Of a stretch of DNA of 64,000 bases, positions 8,892 through 18,798 are shown piece by piece. Numbering within the stretch: the first letter of the stretch is position 1; the number at the start of each line of letters is the position of its first letter. The DNA comes from Streptococcus parasanguinis (lineage in GTDB: Bacteria; Bacillota; Bacilli; Lactobacillales; Streptococcaceae). A program made the position numbers and the translations under genes. Where the stretch lies: NCBI RefSeq assembly GCF_023109675.1, contig NZ_JALDUR010000002.1, forward strand, positions 124,001 to 188,000, written 5' to 3'. The notes under the pieces were generated by a model. That model was given only the letters and a program-made list of their open reading frames with translations. It was not told where the DNA came from and did not search any database.

Positions 8892-9752
8892 ATGATTACA
8901 TTAAAATCACAACGTGAAATTGAAGCCATGGATCGTGCAGGAGATTTCCTTGCCAGCATCCATATTGGATTACGTGACCTGATCAAGCCAGGGCTTGACC
9001 TATGGGAAGTTGAAGAATATGTCCGTCGTCGCTGTAAAGAAGCCAATGTCTTGCCGCTTCAGATCGGTGTAGAAGGTAGTCTCATGGACTATCCTTATGC
9101 GACTTGCTGTGGTTTGAATGACGAAGTAGCCCATGCTTTTCCACGTCACGTCATTCTCAAAGATGGGGATCTCCTCAAGGTAGACATGGTCTTGTCAGAA
9201 CCACTGGATAAATCTGTTTTGGATGTATCGAAATTAGATTTTGACAATGTGGCGCAAATGAAGAAATACACTGAGTCATACAGTGGTGGCTTGGCGGACT
9301 CTTGCTGGGCTTATGCGGTTGGCAATGTTTCCCAAGAAGTCAAAGATTTGATGGACGTGACCAAAGAATGTCTCTATAAGGGAATTGAGAAAGCGGTCGT
9401 TGGCAATCGCTTGGGAGATATTGGTGCAGCGATTCAAGAGTATGCGGAAAGCAAGGGCTATGGCGTGGTGCGTGACTTGGTAGGACACGGTGTTGGGCCT
9501 ACCATGCATGAAGAACCAATGGTCCCACATTATGGTCGTGCTGGACGTGGTCTTCGCTTACGTGAAGGCATGGTCTTGACGATTGAGCCAATGATTAATA
9601 CCGGTACTTGGGAGATTGATACAGATATGGAAACTGGTTGGGCCCATAAGACCCTTGACGGTGGCCTTTCTTGTCAATACGAGCATCAATTTGTGATTAC
9701 AAAAGATGGTCCAGTGATCTTGACTAGTCAAGGTGAAGAAGGAACATACTAA
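8892..9752 (+). CDS. map: Type I methionine aminopeptidase with streptococcal insert
   Basis: A 286-residue M24 peptidase removing N-terminal methionine. The five metal ligands are visible: Asp98, Asp136, His199, Glu232, Glu264. Asp98 and Asp136 are separated by ~37 residues instead of the usual ~10, an insert of about 27 residues typical of streptococcal MetAP1. GAGGAG precedes ATG 8892. It lies 20 bases after the spxR-like gene and probably shares its transcript. Confidence 0.96.
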   Translation: MITLKSQREIEAMDRAGDFLASIHIGLRDLIKPGLDLWEVEEYVRRRCKEANVLPLQIGVEGSLMDYPYATCCGLNDEVAHAFPRHVILKDGDLLKVDMVLSEPLDKSVLDVSKLDFDNVAQMKKYTESYSGGLADSCWAYAVGNVSQEVKDLMDVTKECLYKGIEKAVVGNRLGDIGAAIQEYAESKGYGVVRDLVGHGVGPTMHEEPMVPHYGRAGRGLRLREGMVLTIEPMINTGTWEIDTDMETGWAHKTLDGGLSCQYEHQFVITKDGPVILTSQGEEGTY

Positions 9753-9769
9753 AAAATAGAGAGGAAAGA

Positions 9770-9832
9770 ATGGAGCTGAAGGCAAGTGTCTGGTTTCGCT
9801 CTTTGCTCTTTTTTAGTAAAATGGGGAGGTGA
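9770..9832 (+). CDS. Possible 20-residue leader ORF before yihY
   Basis: A short ORF beginning MELKASVWFR with a good Shine-Dalgarno (AGAGAGGAAAG, 9757-9767). Its last codons and TGA (ATGGGGAGGTGA) form the ribosome site of the next gene, so its translation could be coupled to yihY. It could equally be a remnant of a longer gene or chance. No homology recognised. Confidence 0.3.
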   Translation: MELKASVWFRSLLFFSKMGR

Positions 9833-9835
9833 CGA

Positions 9836-10807
9836 ATGAAAAAGGTCCTACAAAAAATACTGGGACAGCCATTTATAAAGGGCTTCGTGCGGTTTTATCA
9901 GAGTGCAGAGTCTGATATCACTAGCATTGCGGTGGCCTATTATTTGCTGATCTCCATTTTTCCATTGATGCTGATTGCAGCCAATATTTTACCCTACTTT
10001 CATATTCGTCCCACTCAGATTCTTTTAAGCTTACAGAAAGTTTTGCCAGCCTCCTTATATCGAATAGTGGCACAGATGATTTCGAGTGTGTTGACCAAAC
10101 CTTCGACAGGCTTACTGAGTTTCTCGATTATTTCTGCTTTGTGGATCTTCTCTCAGAGCATTGCCTACCTCCAAAAAGCCTATAACAAGAGTTATGGGGT
10201 GGAAAAGGAGCGTGGTATTATCTGGGGGCGACTCTTTAGCTTTCTGATCAGTTTTGCCTTGCAGGGTTTGTTTGGACTCTCGCTGATCCTTTCCATGTTT
10301 GGGAAAATGATCGTTCGCTATCTCTATCAGACTTTTTCGTTTGATCGGACGATTTATGTGCGCTTACTGAATTTGACAGAGCCAACCATCTACCTCTTAC
10401 TCTTTGTTAGTCTGGTCTTGCTCTATTACACCCTTCCAAATGTCAAAATTCCAAAATTTAGATATGTATTGCCAGGGGCGACCTTTGTTGTTGCTGTCCT
10501 GTATGCGATCTTAAATATCTTTTGGAAATATGTGGATCGCTATGTGAGTCATTTCTTAGATGCCCGTTTCTTTGGTTCGGTCGTCCTAGCGGTCATTATG
10601 TTCTGGTTCATCTTGGTGGCAAAAATCATGATTATTGGTTGTATTTTAAACGCCAGTATCCAATTTGCCAGAGAAGACAAGTTCCAAACGCGCAGTGGAG
10701 AAATTGTCTCTAAGTTAAAATCAGAAGAAGTGGACTTTCGACATAGAGAAGTTTCACAAAAATTAAAGCGTCGGTTACGCTTGATAAAAAAAGAAAAAAC
10801 GGAATAA
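9836..10807 (+). CDS. yihY: YihY/BrkB family inner-membrane protein
   Basis: A 323-residue polytopic membrane protein with about six helices (around residues 30-55, 95-115, 130-160, 180-205, 215-235, 250-280). YihY/BrkB landmarks are DITSIAVAYYLLISIFPL near residue 25 and YYTLPNVKIPKFRYVLPGA in the middle. The C-terminal ~45 residues are highly charged. The molecular role of this family is unknown. GGGGAGG lies just upstream of ATG 9836. It is followed by an intergenic repeat element and terminator. Confidence 0.9.
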   Translation: MKKVLQKILGQPFIKGFVRFYQSAESDITSIAVAYYLLISIFPLMLIAANILPYFHIRPTQILLSLQKVLPASLYRIVAQMISSVLTKPSTGLLSFSIISALWIFSQSIAYLQKAYNKSYGVEKERGIIWGRLFSFLISFALQGLFGLSLILSMFGKMIVRYLYQTFSFDRTIYVRLLNLTEPTIYLLLFVSLVLLYYTLPNVKIPKFRYVLPGATFVVAVLYAILNIFWKYVDRYVSHFLDARFFGSVVLAVIMFWFILVAKIMIIGCILNASIQFAREDKFQTRSGEIVSKLKSEEVDFRHREVSQKLKRRLRLIKKEKTE

Positions 10808-10985
10808 GGGAGAGTGGGACAGAAATCGGTAATTCGTTAGAATTCGATTTCGTCGTCCCACCTCCGCACAGTTGAGTAGGGCTGTAAAAGCTGATGGGAT
10901 CAGCGTAGTAGAGCCCACTCAACCACTGCGTCTTGCTCGACAATTCAAAAATAATTGAGAGGCTAGGACTTTTGTCCCAGCCTCT
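10808..10985 (+). repeat. Intergenic multi-hairpin repeat element ending in a terminator
   Basis: Non-coding block of three inverted repeats. (1) TGGGAC-AGAAATCG pairs with CGATTTC-GTCGTCCCA (about 10815-10860). (2) TTGAGTAGGGCT pairs with AGCCCACTCAA around an inner AGCTGAT/GATCAGC (about 10872-10923). (3) A terminator stem at 10959-10984. I recall near-identical blocks from intergenic regions of several oral streptococci, but cannot search. Only one copy is seen in this window. Confidence 0.65.
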
Positions 10986-10992
10986 TTTTTTC
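10959..10992 (+). terminator. Strong terminator after yihY
   Basis: GAGGCTAGGAC (10959-10969), TTTT loop, GTCCCAGCCTC (10974-10984), then a run of T. It is the last arm of the repeat element. Confidence 0.9.
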
Positions 10993-11005
10993 TTATTTAT
11001 TTTTA

Positions 11006-11034
11006 TTGCATTTGCAACAAAAATATGTTATGCT
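11006..11034 (+). promoter_or_regulatory. Promoter with overlapping palindromic operator (MarR gene)
   Basis: TTGCAT (-35, 11006-11011), 17-base spacer, extended -10 TGTTATGCT (TATGCT 11029-11034). The palindrome TTGCA-TT-TGCAA (11006-11017) covers the -35, a typical place for MarR-family autorepression. Confidence 0.65.
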
Positions 11035-11060
11035 ACTGTTAATAGGAAAGGAGGAGTGAG

Positions 11061-11525
11061 ATGAGTATTTTGCGTGAGATCGGCATCATTGCGCGAGCTC
11101 TGGATTCTATAGCAAATATTGAATTTCGAGATTTGGATTTGGCGCGTGGTCAATACCTTTACCTGGTGCGAATTGCCGAGCAACCTGGAATGATTCAGGA
11201 AGAACTCTCTGAAGTCTTGAAAGTAGATCGATCCACCGTTGCAAGGTCCGTAAAAAAACTAGAAGAGCGTGGCTTGATTCAGCAACGTCCGAGAAGTGAA
11301 AATCTCAAAACAAAGGAATGGGAGTTAACTGAAAAAGGTAAGCAGATTTACCCCTTCATTTTAGGGGAGCATCTTTACTCTGAGAGAACTGCTTTAAAAG
11401 GATTTTCCAAAAAAGAAGTCTCACAGTTAGAAGAGTATCTCATCCGAGTTCGTGAGAATATCACCTTGGATTGGGAACTAGTTAAAAAAGGTAAAAAAAG
11501 AAATTATAGTGAGGTAAAGCAATGA
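11061..11525 (+). CDS. MarR-family transcriptional regulator
   Basis: A 154-residue winged-helix protein. The recognition region is LSEVLKVDRSTVARSVKKLEERGLI (about residues 50-74), followed by the wing QRPRSENLKTKEW, the usual MarR layout. GGAGGAG precedes ATG 11061. It overlaps the next gene by 4 bases (ATGA), forming a two-gene operon with a B3/4-domain protein. A palindrome over its own -35 box suggests autorepression. The ligand is unknown. Confidence 0.9.
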   Translation: MSILREIGIIARALDSIANIEFRDLDLARGQYLYLVRIAEQPGMIQEELSEVLKVDRSTVARSVKKLEERGLIQQRPRSENLKTKEWELTEKGKQIYPFILGEHLYSERTALKGFSKKEVSQLEEYLIRVRENITLDWELVKKGKKRNYSEVKQ

Positions 11526-12229
11526 AAGTAACAGTCGATCAAGCATTTTGGGATTTGTTCCCAACAGCTAGAATTACAGTGATGTCCTTGTATGGCATTG
11601 ATAATACAGTAGATGAAGCCAAGGATCCTTATTTCAAAGAATTGTTGGACAAGGGTGCCAAGAGAGCATGGGAATTTATCGATGAAGAAAACTATACCCA
11701 GAGTGGGTTCGTTCAAGAGTGGCGCCAAGCTTTTAGCAAGTTTAAAACAAAAAAAGGAGCCCGATCTTCAATCGAAGCACTCTTAAAACGGGTTCACCAG
11801 GGTCGTGAATTTTATCCGATTAATCCCTTGGTTGATTTATACAATAGTGTGTCTATGGCTTATGCCCTTCCTTGTGGAGGAGAAGACATGGATAAATTAG
11901 TGGGTGGACTCTCTCTAGGACAAGCGAAAGGAGGCGAACCGTTCTTTCCATTAGGAGCCGAAGAAGATGCGCCAGCTTTGGAAGGGGAGATCATCTACTA
12001 TGACCAAGAAGGAGCCGTTTGTCGTTGTTTGAATTGGCGAGAAGCTCAAAGAACCATGCTAACTGAAGATACCAAGGATGCTATTTTGGTGATTGAAGCC
12101 ATTGATGAGGAGCAGGCCAAACGTGCACAAACAGCTATGCAGGAATTGAAAGACCTAGCCAAGGATTATTTTGGAGTCGAAGGAACGATCTATCAATTAA
12201 GTGCAGAGGATGCAAGTATAGAAGTTTAA
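11522..12229 (+). CDS. B3/4 domain-containing protein
   Basis: A 235-residue protein of the B3/4 fold, related to the editing domain of the phenylalanyl-tRNA synthetase beta chain. Central features are SSIEALLKRV, NPLVDLYNSVSMAYALPCGGEDMDKL and the later CRCLNWREAQRTMLTED, typical of stand-alone B3/4 proteins. They may hydrolyse mischarged tRNA or bind amino-acid-like ligands; the exact role is unproven. Start codon overlaps the MarR gene by 4 bases, so the regulator and this protein are co-produced. It is followed by a terminator shared with gtrA. Confidence 0.85.
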   Translation: MKVTVDQAFWDLFPTARITVMSLYGIDNTVDEAKDPYFKELLDKGAKRAWEFIDEENYTQSGFVQEWRQAFSKFKTKKGARSSIEALLKRVHQGREFYPINPLVDLYNSVSMAYALPCGGEDMDKLVGGLSLGQAKGGEPFFPLGAEEDAPALEGEIIYYDQEGAVCRCLNWREAQRTMLTEDTKDAILVIEAIDEEQAKRAQTAMQELKDLAKDYFGVEGTIYQLSAEDASIEV

Positions 12230-12235
12230 AAGAAT

Positions 12236-12265
12236 AAGGCTGAAACAAATGTTTCAAGCCTTGTT
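12236..12265. terminator. Bidirectional terminator between the B3/4 gene and gtrA
   Basis: AAGGCTGAAACA pairs with TGTTTCAAGCCTT around AA; T runs follow on the plus strand. The convergent GtrA-family gene stops inside the hairpin (12254). Confidence 0.8.
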
Positions 12266-12697
12266 TTTATTTTTAAAGACAAAGAGTTTACTAAAGACAT
12301 AATTGAGGACCACTATAGCAACTTGCGCAAAGAGGGTTTCAATTAGATTAATTTGACTCTTGTTGTTGTGGACAAATTGCCCGATGATTCCTGGGAATTG
12401 CTTGACAAAAATCTCGGTCAAGACCATGTCTAGTATAAAGGTCCCAGAGCGCGCAATCGCAAATCGGATCAAGCGCTGAAACCAGCCCTTTCTTTCTTGC
12501 TTAAAGACGATGGTATCGTTGGTCGCAAAGGCAAAGAGGATCCCAGCAATGTTTCCAATCGCTGTCGCCAATCGTTCATCACGAGACATATGATAGATGA
12601 AGAGGCGGGTTCCGACGGAAACAAGGGTTGTTGCCACACCAAAGAAGAGATAGGATAAAATTTCATTATCAAAAAATTTTTTAATTAGTGTTTTCAT
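12254..12697 (-). CDS. GtrA-family membrane protein
   Basis: A 147-residue protein with four predicted helices (about residues 12-35, 42-62, 80-100, 118-140) and GtrA hallmarks: LSYLFFGVATTLV, then FATNDTIVFK, and a C-terminal VFSKLFVFK. GtrA proteins are thought to help move polyprenyl-linked sugars in cell-surface glycan modification. It is a single gene on the minus strand between two plus-strand transcription units, and ends inside the shared terminator. No glycosyltransferase partner is adjacent. Confidence 0.88.
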   Translation of the reverse strand: MKTLIKKFFDNEILSYLFFGVATTLVSVGTRLFIYHMSRDERLATAIGNIAGILFAFATNDTIVFKQERKGWFQRLIRFAIARSGTFILDMVLTEIFVKQFPGIIGQFVHNNKSQINLIETLFAQVAIVVLNYVFSKLFVFKNKNKA

Positions 12698-12727
12698 AAA
12701 TTCAGTCTACCATAAAACCTCAAAATA

Positions 12728-12736
12728 TGCTATACT
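12728..12736 (+). promoter_or_regulatory. Extended -10 promoter of queT
   Basis: TGCTATACT (TATACT 12731-12736), about 30 bases before the riboswitch core. Confidence 0.6.
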
Positions 12737-12766
12737 TGAAAGGTTGAAGAAATCAAACCTTCGACC

Positions 12767-12826
12767 CTTGGTGCTTAAAATCCTTTCGCCAAGCATATTA
12801 AACGCGGGAAAACCGCTAAAGGAGAA
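12767..12826 (+). promoter_or_regulatory. preQ1-II riboswitch upstream of queT
   Basis: The leader matches the preQ1-II (COG4708) motif: CTTGGTG (12767-12773) pairs with CGCCAAG (12787-12793), followed by CATATTAAA, the CGCGG-GAAAA-CCGC hairpin and AAAGGAGAA containing the ribosome site (12817-12825). In this class preQ1 binding sequesters the Shine-Dalgarno. It directly precedes a queuosine-precursor transporter gene, the expected partner in streptococci. Confidence 0.93.
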
Positions 12827-12829
12827 TAG

Positions 12830-13339
12830 ATGAAACAGTTAACTGCTCGTGATATGGCACAAATTGCCATTGTTGCTGCGATTTATATCGTATTGACCAT
12901 TACCCCACCTCTCAATGCTATGGCCTACTATGGCTATCAATTCCGTGTTTCGGAGATGATGAATTTCTTAGCCTTCTACAATAAGAAGTACTTGATTGGA
13001 GTGACTCTTGGTTGTATGATTGCTAACTTATTTAGTTTTGGATGGATCGATGTCTTTGTCGGTGGAGGTTCGACCTTTGTCTTCTTAGGACTCGGACTCA
13101 TTTTATTTGGTCGTTTTAAAAACAAGTTCTTGTTTGACGGTCTTATTCGCTTGGACCATTTCTTGTTTGCGATTTTCTTTTCCATTTCCATGTTTACGAT
13201 TGCCTTGGAACTTTACTACCTTCAAGGCCAACCATTCTTCTATAACTGGTTGACCATGGGATTGGGTGAATTCGCATCCTTGATTTTTGGAGCGATTGTG
13301 ATCAATCAACTTTCTAAACGGATCGATTTTACAAAATAA
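12830..13339 (+). CDS. queT: Queuosine precursor ECF transporter substrate-binding subunit
   Basis: A 169-residue membrane protein of the QueT (COG4708) family with five to six helices. It starts ARDMAQIAIVAAIYIVLTITPP and continues YGYQFRVSEMMNFLAFYNKKY, family landmarks. It is the S component that binds preQ1/preQ0 and works with a shared ECF module encoded elsewhere. The preQ1-II riboswitch immediately upstream supports the substrate and indicates feedback control. A terminator follows at 13344-13365. Confidence 0.93.
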   Translation: MKQLTARDMAQIAIVAAIYIVLTITPPLNAMAYYGYQFRVSEMMNFLAFYNKKYLIGVTLGCMIANLFSFGWIDVFVGGGSTFVFLGLGLILFGRFKNKFLFDGLIRLDHFLFAIFFSISMFTIALELYYLQGQPFFYNWLTMGLGEFASLIFGAIVINQLSKRIDFTK

Positions 13340-13343
13340 GAAA

Positions 13344-13365
13344 AGGGAGCTTTGGCTCCTTTTTT
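13344..13365 (+). terminator. Terminator after queT
   Basis: AGGGAGC, TTTG loop, GCTCCT, then TTTTT. Confidence 0.85.
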
Positions 13366-13414
13366 AATGCTAAGAATGCAGTAAATTCAAGGCTAAATTA
13401 AGATTTTATGATAA

Positions 13415-15382
<1,968 letters not shown>

Positions 15383-15391
15383 AGGATCTTT

Positions 15392-16354
15392 ATGGTAGAA
15401 CGAATCAAAAAAGCCCGTTTAATTTATAATCCGACCTCTGGGCAAGAAATTATCAAGAAAAATATTGCGGAAGTCTTAGACGTACTTGAAGACGTGGGCT
15501 ATGAAACCAGCGCCTATCAAACGACTCCAGAACCATTTTCTGCCCAAAATGAAGCAGAAAGAGCCGCTAAAGCCGGCTTTGATTTAATCATTGCTGCTGG
15601 TGGAGATGGCACGATTAATGAAGTGGTCAATGGAGTTGCAGGTCTGGAGAATCGTCCGCAGATGGCCTTTATCCCAACCGGCACAACCAATGACTATGCG
15701 CGTGCCTTGAAGATCCCGATGGGAGATCCAGTGGCAGCTGCCCGCATTATCGAAAAGAATCAAACCATTCAAATGGACATTGGTCGTGCTTATGGCAGTA
15801 AGTATTTTATCAATATTGCTGCAGCAGGGACCATGACAGAATTGACCTTCAGTGTCCCAAGTAGTGTCAAATCTCGCCTGGGTTACTTTGCTTATGTAGC
15901 TGAAGCAGCTAAAATGTTGCCGAGGAACAAGGCTCGTAAGGTACGGATCGAACACGATAATGGCGTTTTTGAAGGTCCAGCTTCGATGATTTTTGTGGCT
16001 TTGACCAACTCTATTGCTGGCTTTGAAAGTGTCGCACCAGATGCTAAGCTCGATGATGGAAACTTCACCTTGATTATCGTAAAAACTGCTAAGCTCTTTA
16101 ACATGTTGTCCTTGATGATTCAGGCCATTAATGGAGGCAAGCATGTGCACGATGAAAATGTAGAATATCTCAAGACCAAGAAGTTGTCGATCGAAATGTT
16201 AGGGAAAAATGCTCAACCATTCCGCATCAATCTAGATGGCGAATATGGGGGAGATACTCCAGTTGAATTGGAAGTCTTTCATAATCACTTGGAATTCTTT
16301 GCGAATATTGATGAAATCAACAACGATGCTTTGGTTCACACATCTGAAGAATAA
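15392..16354 (+). CDS. Diacylglycerol kinase-family lipid kinase (DgkB/YegS type)
   Basis: A 320-residue cytosolic lipid kinase. The nucleotide-binding GGDGTINEVVNG motif lies near residues 69-80, followed by FIPTGTTNDYARAL and a C-terminal beta domain with PFRINLDGEYGGDTP. Such enzymes phosphorylate diacylglycerol released during lipoteichoic acid synthesis and return it to phospholipid. An LTA synthase gene lies 2.4 kb downstream on the opposite strand. Start 15392 lies 9 bases after ligA. Confidence 0.88.
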   Translation: MVERIKKARLIYNPTSGQEIIKKNIAEVLDVLEDVGYETSAYQTTPEPFSAQNEAERAAKAGFDLIIAAGGDGTINEVVNGVAGLENRPQMAFIPTGTTNDYARALKIPMGDPVAAARIIEKNQTIQMDIGRAYGSKYFINIAAAGTMTELTFSVPSSVKSRLGYFAYVAEAAKMLPRNKARKVRIEHDNGVFEGPASMIFVALTNSIAGFESVAPDAKLDDGNFTLIIVKTAKLFNMLSLMIQAINGGKHVHDENVEYLKTKKLSIEMLGKNAQPFRINLDGEYGGDTPVELEVFHNHLEFFANIDEINNDALVHTSEE

Positions 16355-16366
16355 AAACAAATAGTT

Positions 16367-16401
16367 GGAACCATGTACGTGTTTCACGAGCGAATGGTTC
16401 C
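16367..16401 (+). other. Hairpin between the lipid kinase and pulA
   Basis: GGAACCAT (16367-16374) pairs with ATGGTTCC (16394-16401), with an inner CGTG-TTT-CACG stem. It lacks a T run, so it is a weak terminator candidate or part of the pulA leader. Confidence 0.45.
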
Positions 16402-16432
16402 TTCGGTATCAAATTGGAAATAGGAAAATGTT

Positions 16433-18742
16433 ATGCGACAATACCATGTAAAGCTTCATTTTCATAAGCAAAAAGGAAATTATTTTGCCTATGATATGTG
16501 GCAATGGCAGGATCAAGTAGAAGGAAAATCAGTCTCTTTCTCCAAGTTGGATTATTTTGGAGTAGAGGGAAATCTGGTATACGAGAGTGAGGATGCCTTG
16601 AATCGGGGTCATGTCTTGGTTAAAGAAGGAGATTGGCTCACCAAAACCCGTGATTTTGAAATCGAACTCTTACCAGAAGGGCATGTTCGAGAAGTTTGGA
16701 TTCTCGATGGGGACGATACTGTCTATTATTCTTTGCAAGCTGCTTTGACGAGTCATGCTTATAGCCATCGTCAGCCTCATGCCTACGATATGGCGACCCA
16801 TGCCAAGGAATTTGACACCAAATGGGCTTATCAAGGCTGGCTTGGTTATCGTGACGAAGAAGGGGAGTATTGCTTTAAGCTGTGGGCCCCTACTGCTAAG
16901 AAAGTTGAATTGTTGCTCTATCAATCAACAGAGTTGGATGCGCCTATTTGGAAGACTATTCCGATGATGCGAGGCAAACAAGAGTCTAGCTACCATCCAG
17001 AAAACACCCAAGGTGTTTGGATTCTAGATTTTCTAGGAAATTTAAGTGGCATGGCTTATCAATATCGTGTGTATTTTGAACACCAGACTCAAGTGACGCG
17101 CGATCCTTATAGCATTGCAACGACAGCCGATGGAATGCGCTCAGCCATTCTCTCAAGAACAGATCGTCAGTTTGATTGGGGCACTAAAAAAGGCGCCGAT
17201 GAGACTCCCTGGCGCCTGGATAATCCTTGTCAAGCAGTGATTTATGAGATGCACCTTCGGGATTTGACCAAGTCACCGACATCAGGTGTGGACGAGTCTT
17301 TGCGTGGGACCTATCTGGGGGCTTGCCAAGAAGGAACTGTCAATAGCCATGGCGATGCGACTGCCTTTGATTATATCCGTCAGTTAGGGGTCAATGTCGT
17401 GCAATTGCAGCCGATATCTGATCGCTATAAACAGTACGATGAAGAAGGTCGTGTGACCTACAATTGGGGTTACGACGTTCAGAATCATTCTGCACCAGAA
17501 ACCAGTTTTTCAACGGATCCATCCAATCCTAAGCAGACGATGAAAGAGCTTAAAACTATGATCCGGGCTTATCATGAAGCTGGGATTTCTGTAGTCATAG
17601 ATGTGATCTACAATCATACCTACTCAACTGAGAATGGTCCTTTCCAAAGTACAGTTCCGGATTATTATTACCGGATGGAGCCAGATGGGCGCTTCCAAAA
17701 TGGGACAGGTGTCGGTAATGAGACGGCAAGTGAGCATGAAATGTACCGCAAGTACATGATTGATTCCCTTACGCACTGGGTAAAAGAGTACCAGATCGAT
17801 GGTTTCCGCTTTGATTTGATGGGCATTCACGATGTGACGACAATGAATGCTATTCGGGAGGCTATGGATGCTCTGGATCCTCGCATTCTCCTTTATGGAG
17901 AAGGTTGGGACATGGGAACTGGTCTCGCACCAGAGGATAAGGCTAAGAAAGACAATGCGGCGCAATTGCCACGTATTGGATTCTTTAACGACACGGAGCG
18001 CGATGCTATTAAAGGGGCTGAGGTTTATGGTTCTATCAAACGTGGCTTTGTCAGCCGAAAATCAACAGAGAATATCGTTGCGCGTGCTGTTCTAGGTAGT
18101 GCGGAGCTGGGTCATTATTTAAGTCCCAATCAGGTCTTGAATTATGTGGAGGCTCATGACAATTATAATCTCTATGACTTGCTTCAGACTCTTCATCCGA
18201 ATGAAAAAGTAGCAGGATTGGTCAAGCGCTCAGAGTTGGCTACGGCCATGAATCTGCTCTTTCAGGGCATGACCTTTATGCAATTGGGTCAAGAGTTCAT
18301 GAGGACCAAATTGGTAGCGACAGGTCCTGATGGAGAAATCACTCCTTTGGATCGTGAACGGGCCATGAATTCCTACAATGCTCCAGATTTTGTGAATCAG
18401 GTCAACTGGGATCTGGTCAGTCAAAACAAGGAATCAATTGCCTATATCCGAAGCTTGATCAATTTGAAGACAAGTCTTCCTGTCTTAGGGCTTGAAAGCT
18501 ATGATAAAATCTATCAACAAGTCTTTATCCAATCTGCAACTGATTGTAGTGGACTTCTGATATTTGAACTAACAGGAGACAAGAAGTACTTGGTCATCTT
18601 CAACGCCAGCGGGCTTCCATATTACCTCCAAAATTCAAATAAATTGAAATTGATGGTTGGGAATAGTCGTCATAAACGACCATTCTATGTGGAGAATTTA
18701 ACAGCTTCTGTTTTTGAAGTCCTAGATGAAGGTAAAGCGTAA
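16433..18742 (+). CDS. pulA: Type I pullulanase (cytoplasmic)
   Basis: A 769-residue glycoside hydrolase family 13 debranching enzyme cleaving alpha-1,6 links in glycogen or pullulan fragments. Seen: a CBM48-like module around residues 130-225 (FKLWAPTAKKVELLLY), then the catalytic barrel with YNWGYD, DVIYNHTY, nucleophile Asp461 (FRFDLMG), acid Glu490 (GEGWD) and VEAHDNYNLYD. No signal peptide or LPXTG, so it acts inside the cell, unlike the surface SpuA/PulA. It faces the LTA synthase gene across a shared terminator. Confidence 0.93.
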   Translation: MRQYHVKLHFHKQKGNYFAYDMWQWQDQVEGKSVSFSKLDYFGVEGNLVYESEDALNRGHVLVKEGDWLTKTRDFEIELLPEGHVREVWILDGDDTVYYSLQAALTSHAYSHRQPHAYDMATHAKEFDTKWAYQGWLGYRDEEGEYCFKLWAPTAKKVELLLYQSTELDAPIWKTIPMMRGKQESSYHPENTQGVWILDFLGNLSGMAYQYRVYFEHQTQVTRDPYSIATTADGMRSAILSRTDRQFDWGTKKGADETPWRLDNPCQAVIYEMHLRDLTKSPTSGVDESLRGTYLGACQEGTVNSHGDATAFDYIRQLGVNVVQLQPISDRYKQYDEEGRVTYNWGYDVQNHSAPETSFSTDPSNPKQTMKELKTMIRAYHEAGISVVIDVIYNHTYSTENGPFQSTVPDYYYRMEPDGRFQNGTGVGNETASEHEMYRKYMIDSLTHWVKEYQIDGFRFDLMGIHDVTTMNAIREAMDALDPRILLYGEGWDMGTGLAPEDKAKKDNAAQLPRIGFFNDTERDAIKGAEVYGSIKRGFVSRKSTENIVARAVLGSAELGHYLSPNQVLNYVEAHDNYNLYDLLQTLHPNEKVAGLVKRSELATAMNLLFQGMTFMQLGQEFMRTKLVATGPDGEITPLDRERAMNSYNAPDFVNQVNWDLVSQNKESIAYIRSLINLKTSLPVLGLESYDKIYQQVFIQSATDCSGLLIFELTGDKKYLVIFNASGLPYYLQNSNKLKLMVGNSRHKRPFYVENLTASVFEVLDEGKA

Positions 18743-18762
18743 TCTTTTTAAAGAAATCACAA

Positions 18763-18798
18763 AATCCCTGAGTTTTTAAACTCAGGGATTCTCTTTAT
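18763..18798. terminator. Bidirectional terminator between pulA and the LTA synthase gene
   Basis: AATCCCTGAG (18763-18772), TTTTTAAA loop, CTCAGGGATT (18781-18790), with T-rich flanks on both strands. Confidence 0.88.

Noticed and set aside
15584..16150. 188-residue minus-strand ORF in the lipid kinase gene
   Set aside because: Antisense shadow of a well-conserved gene.
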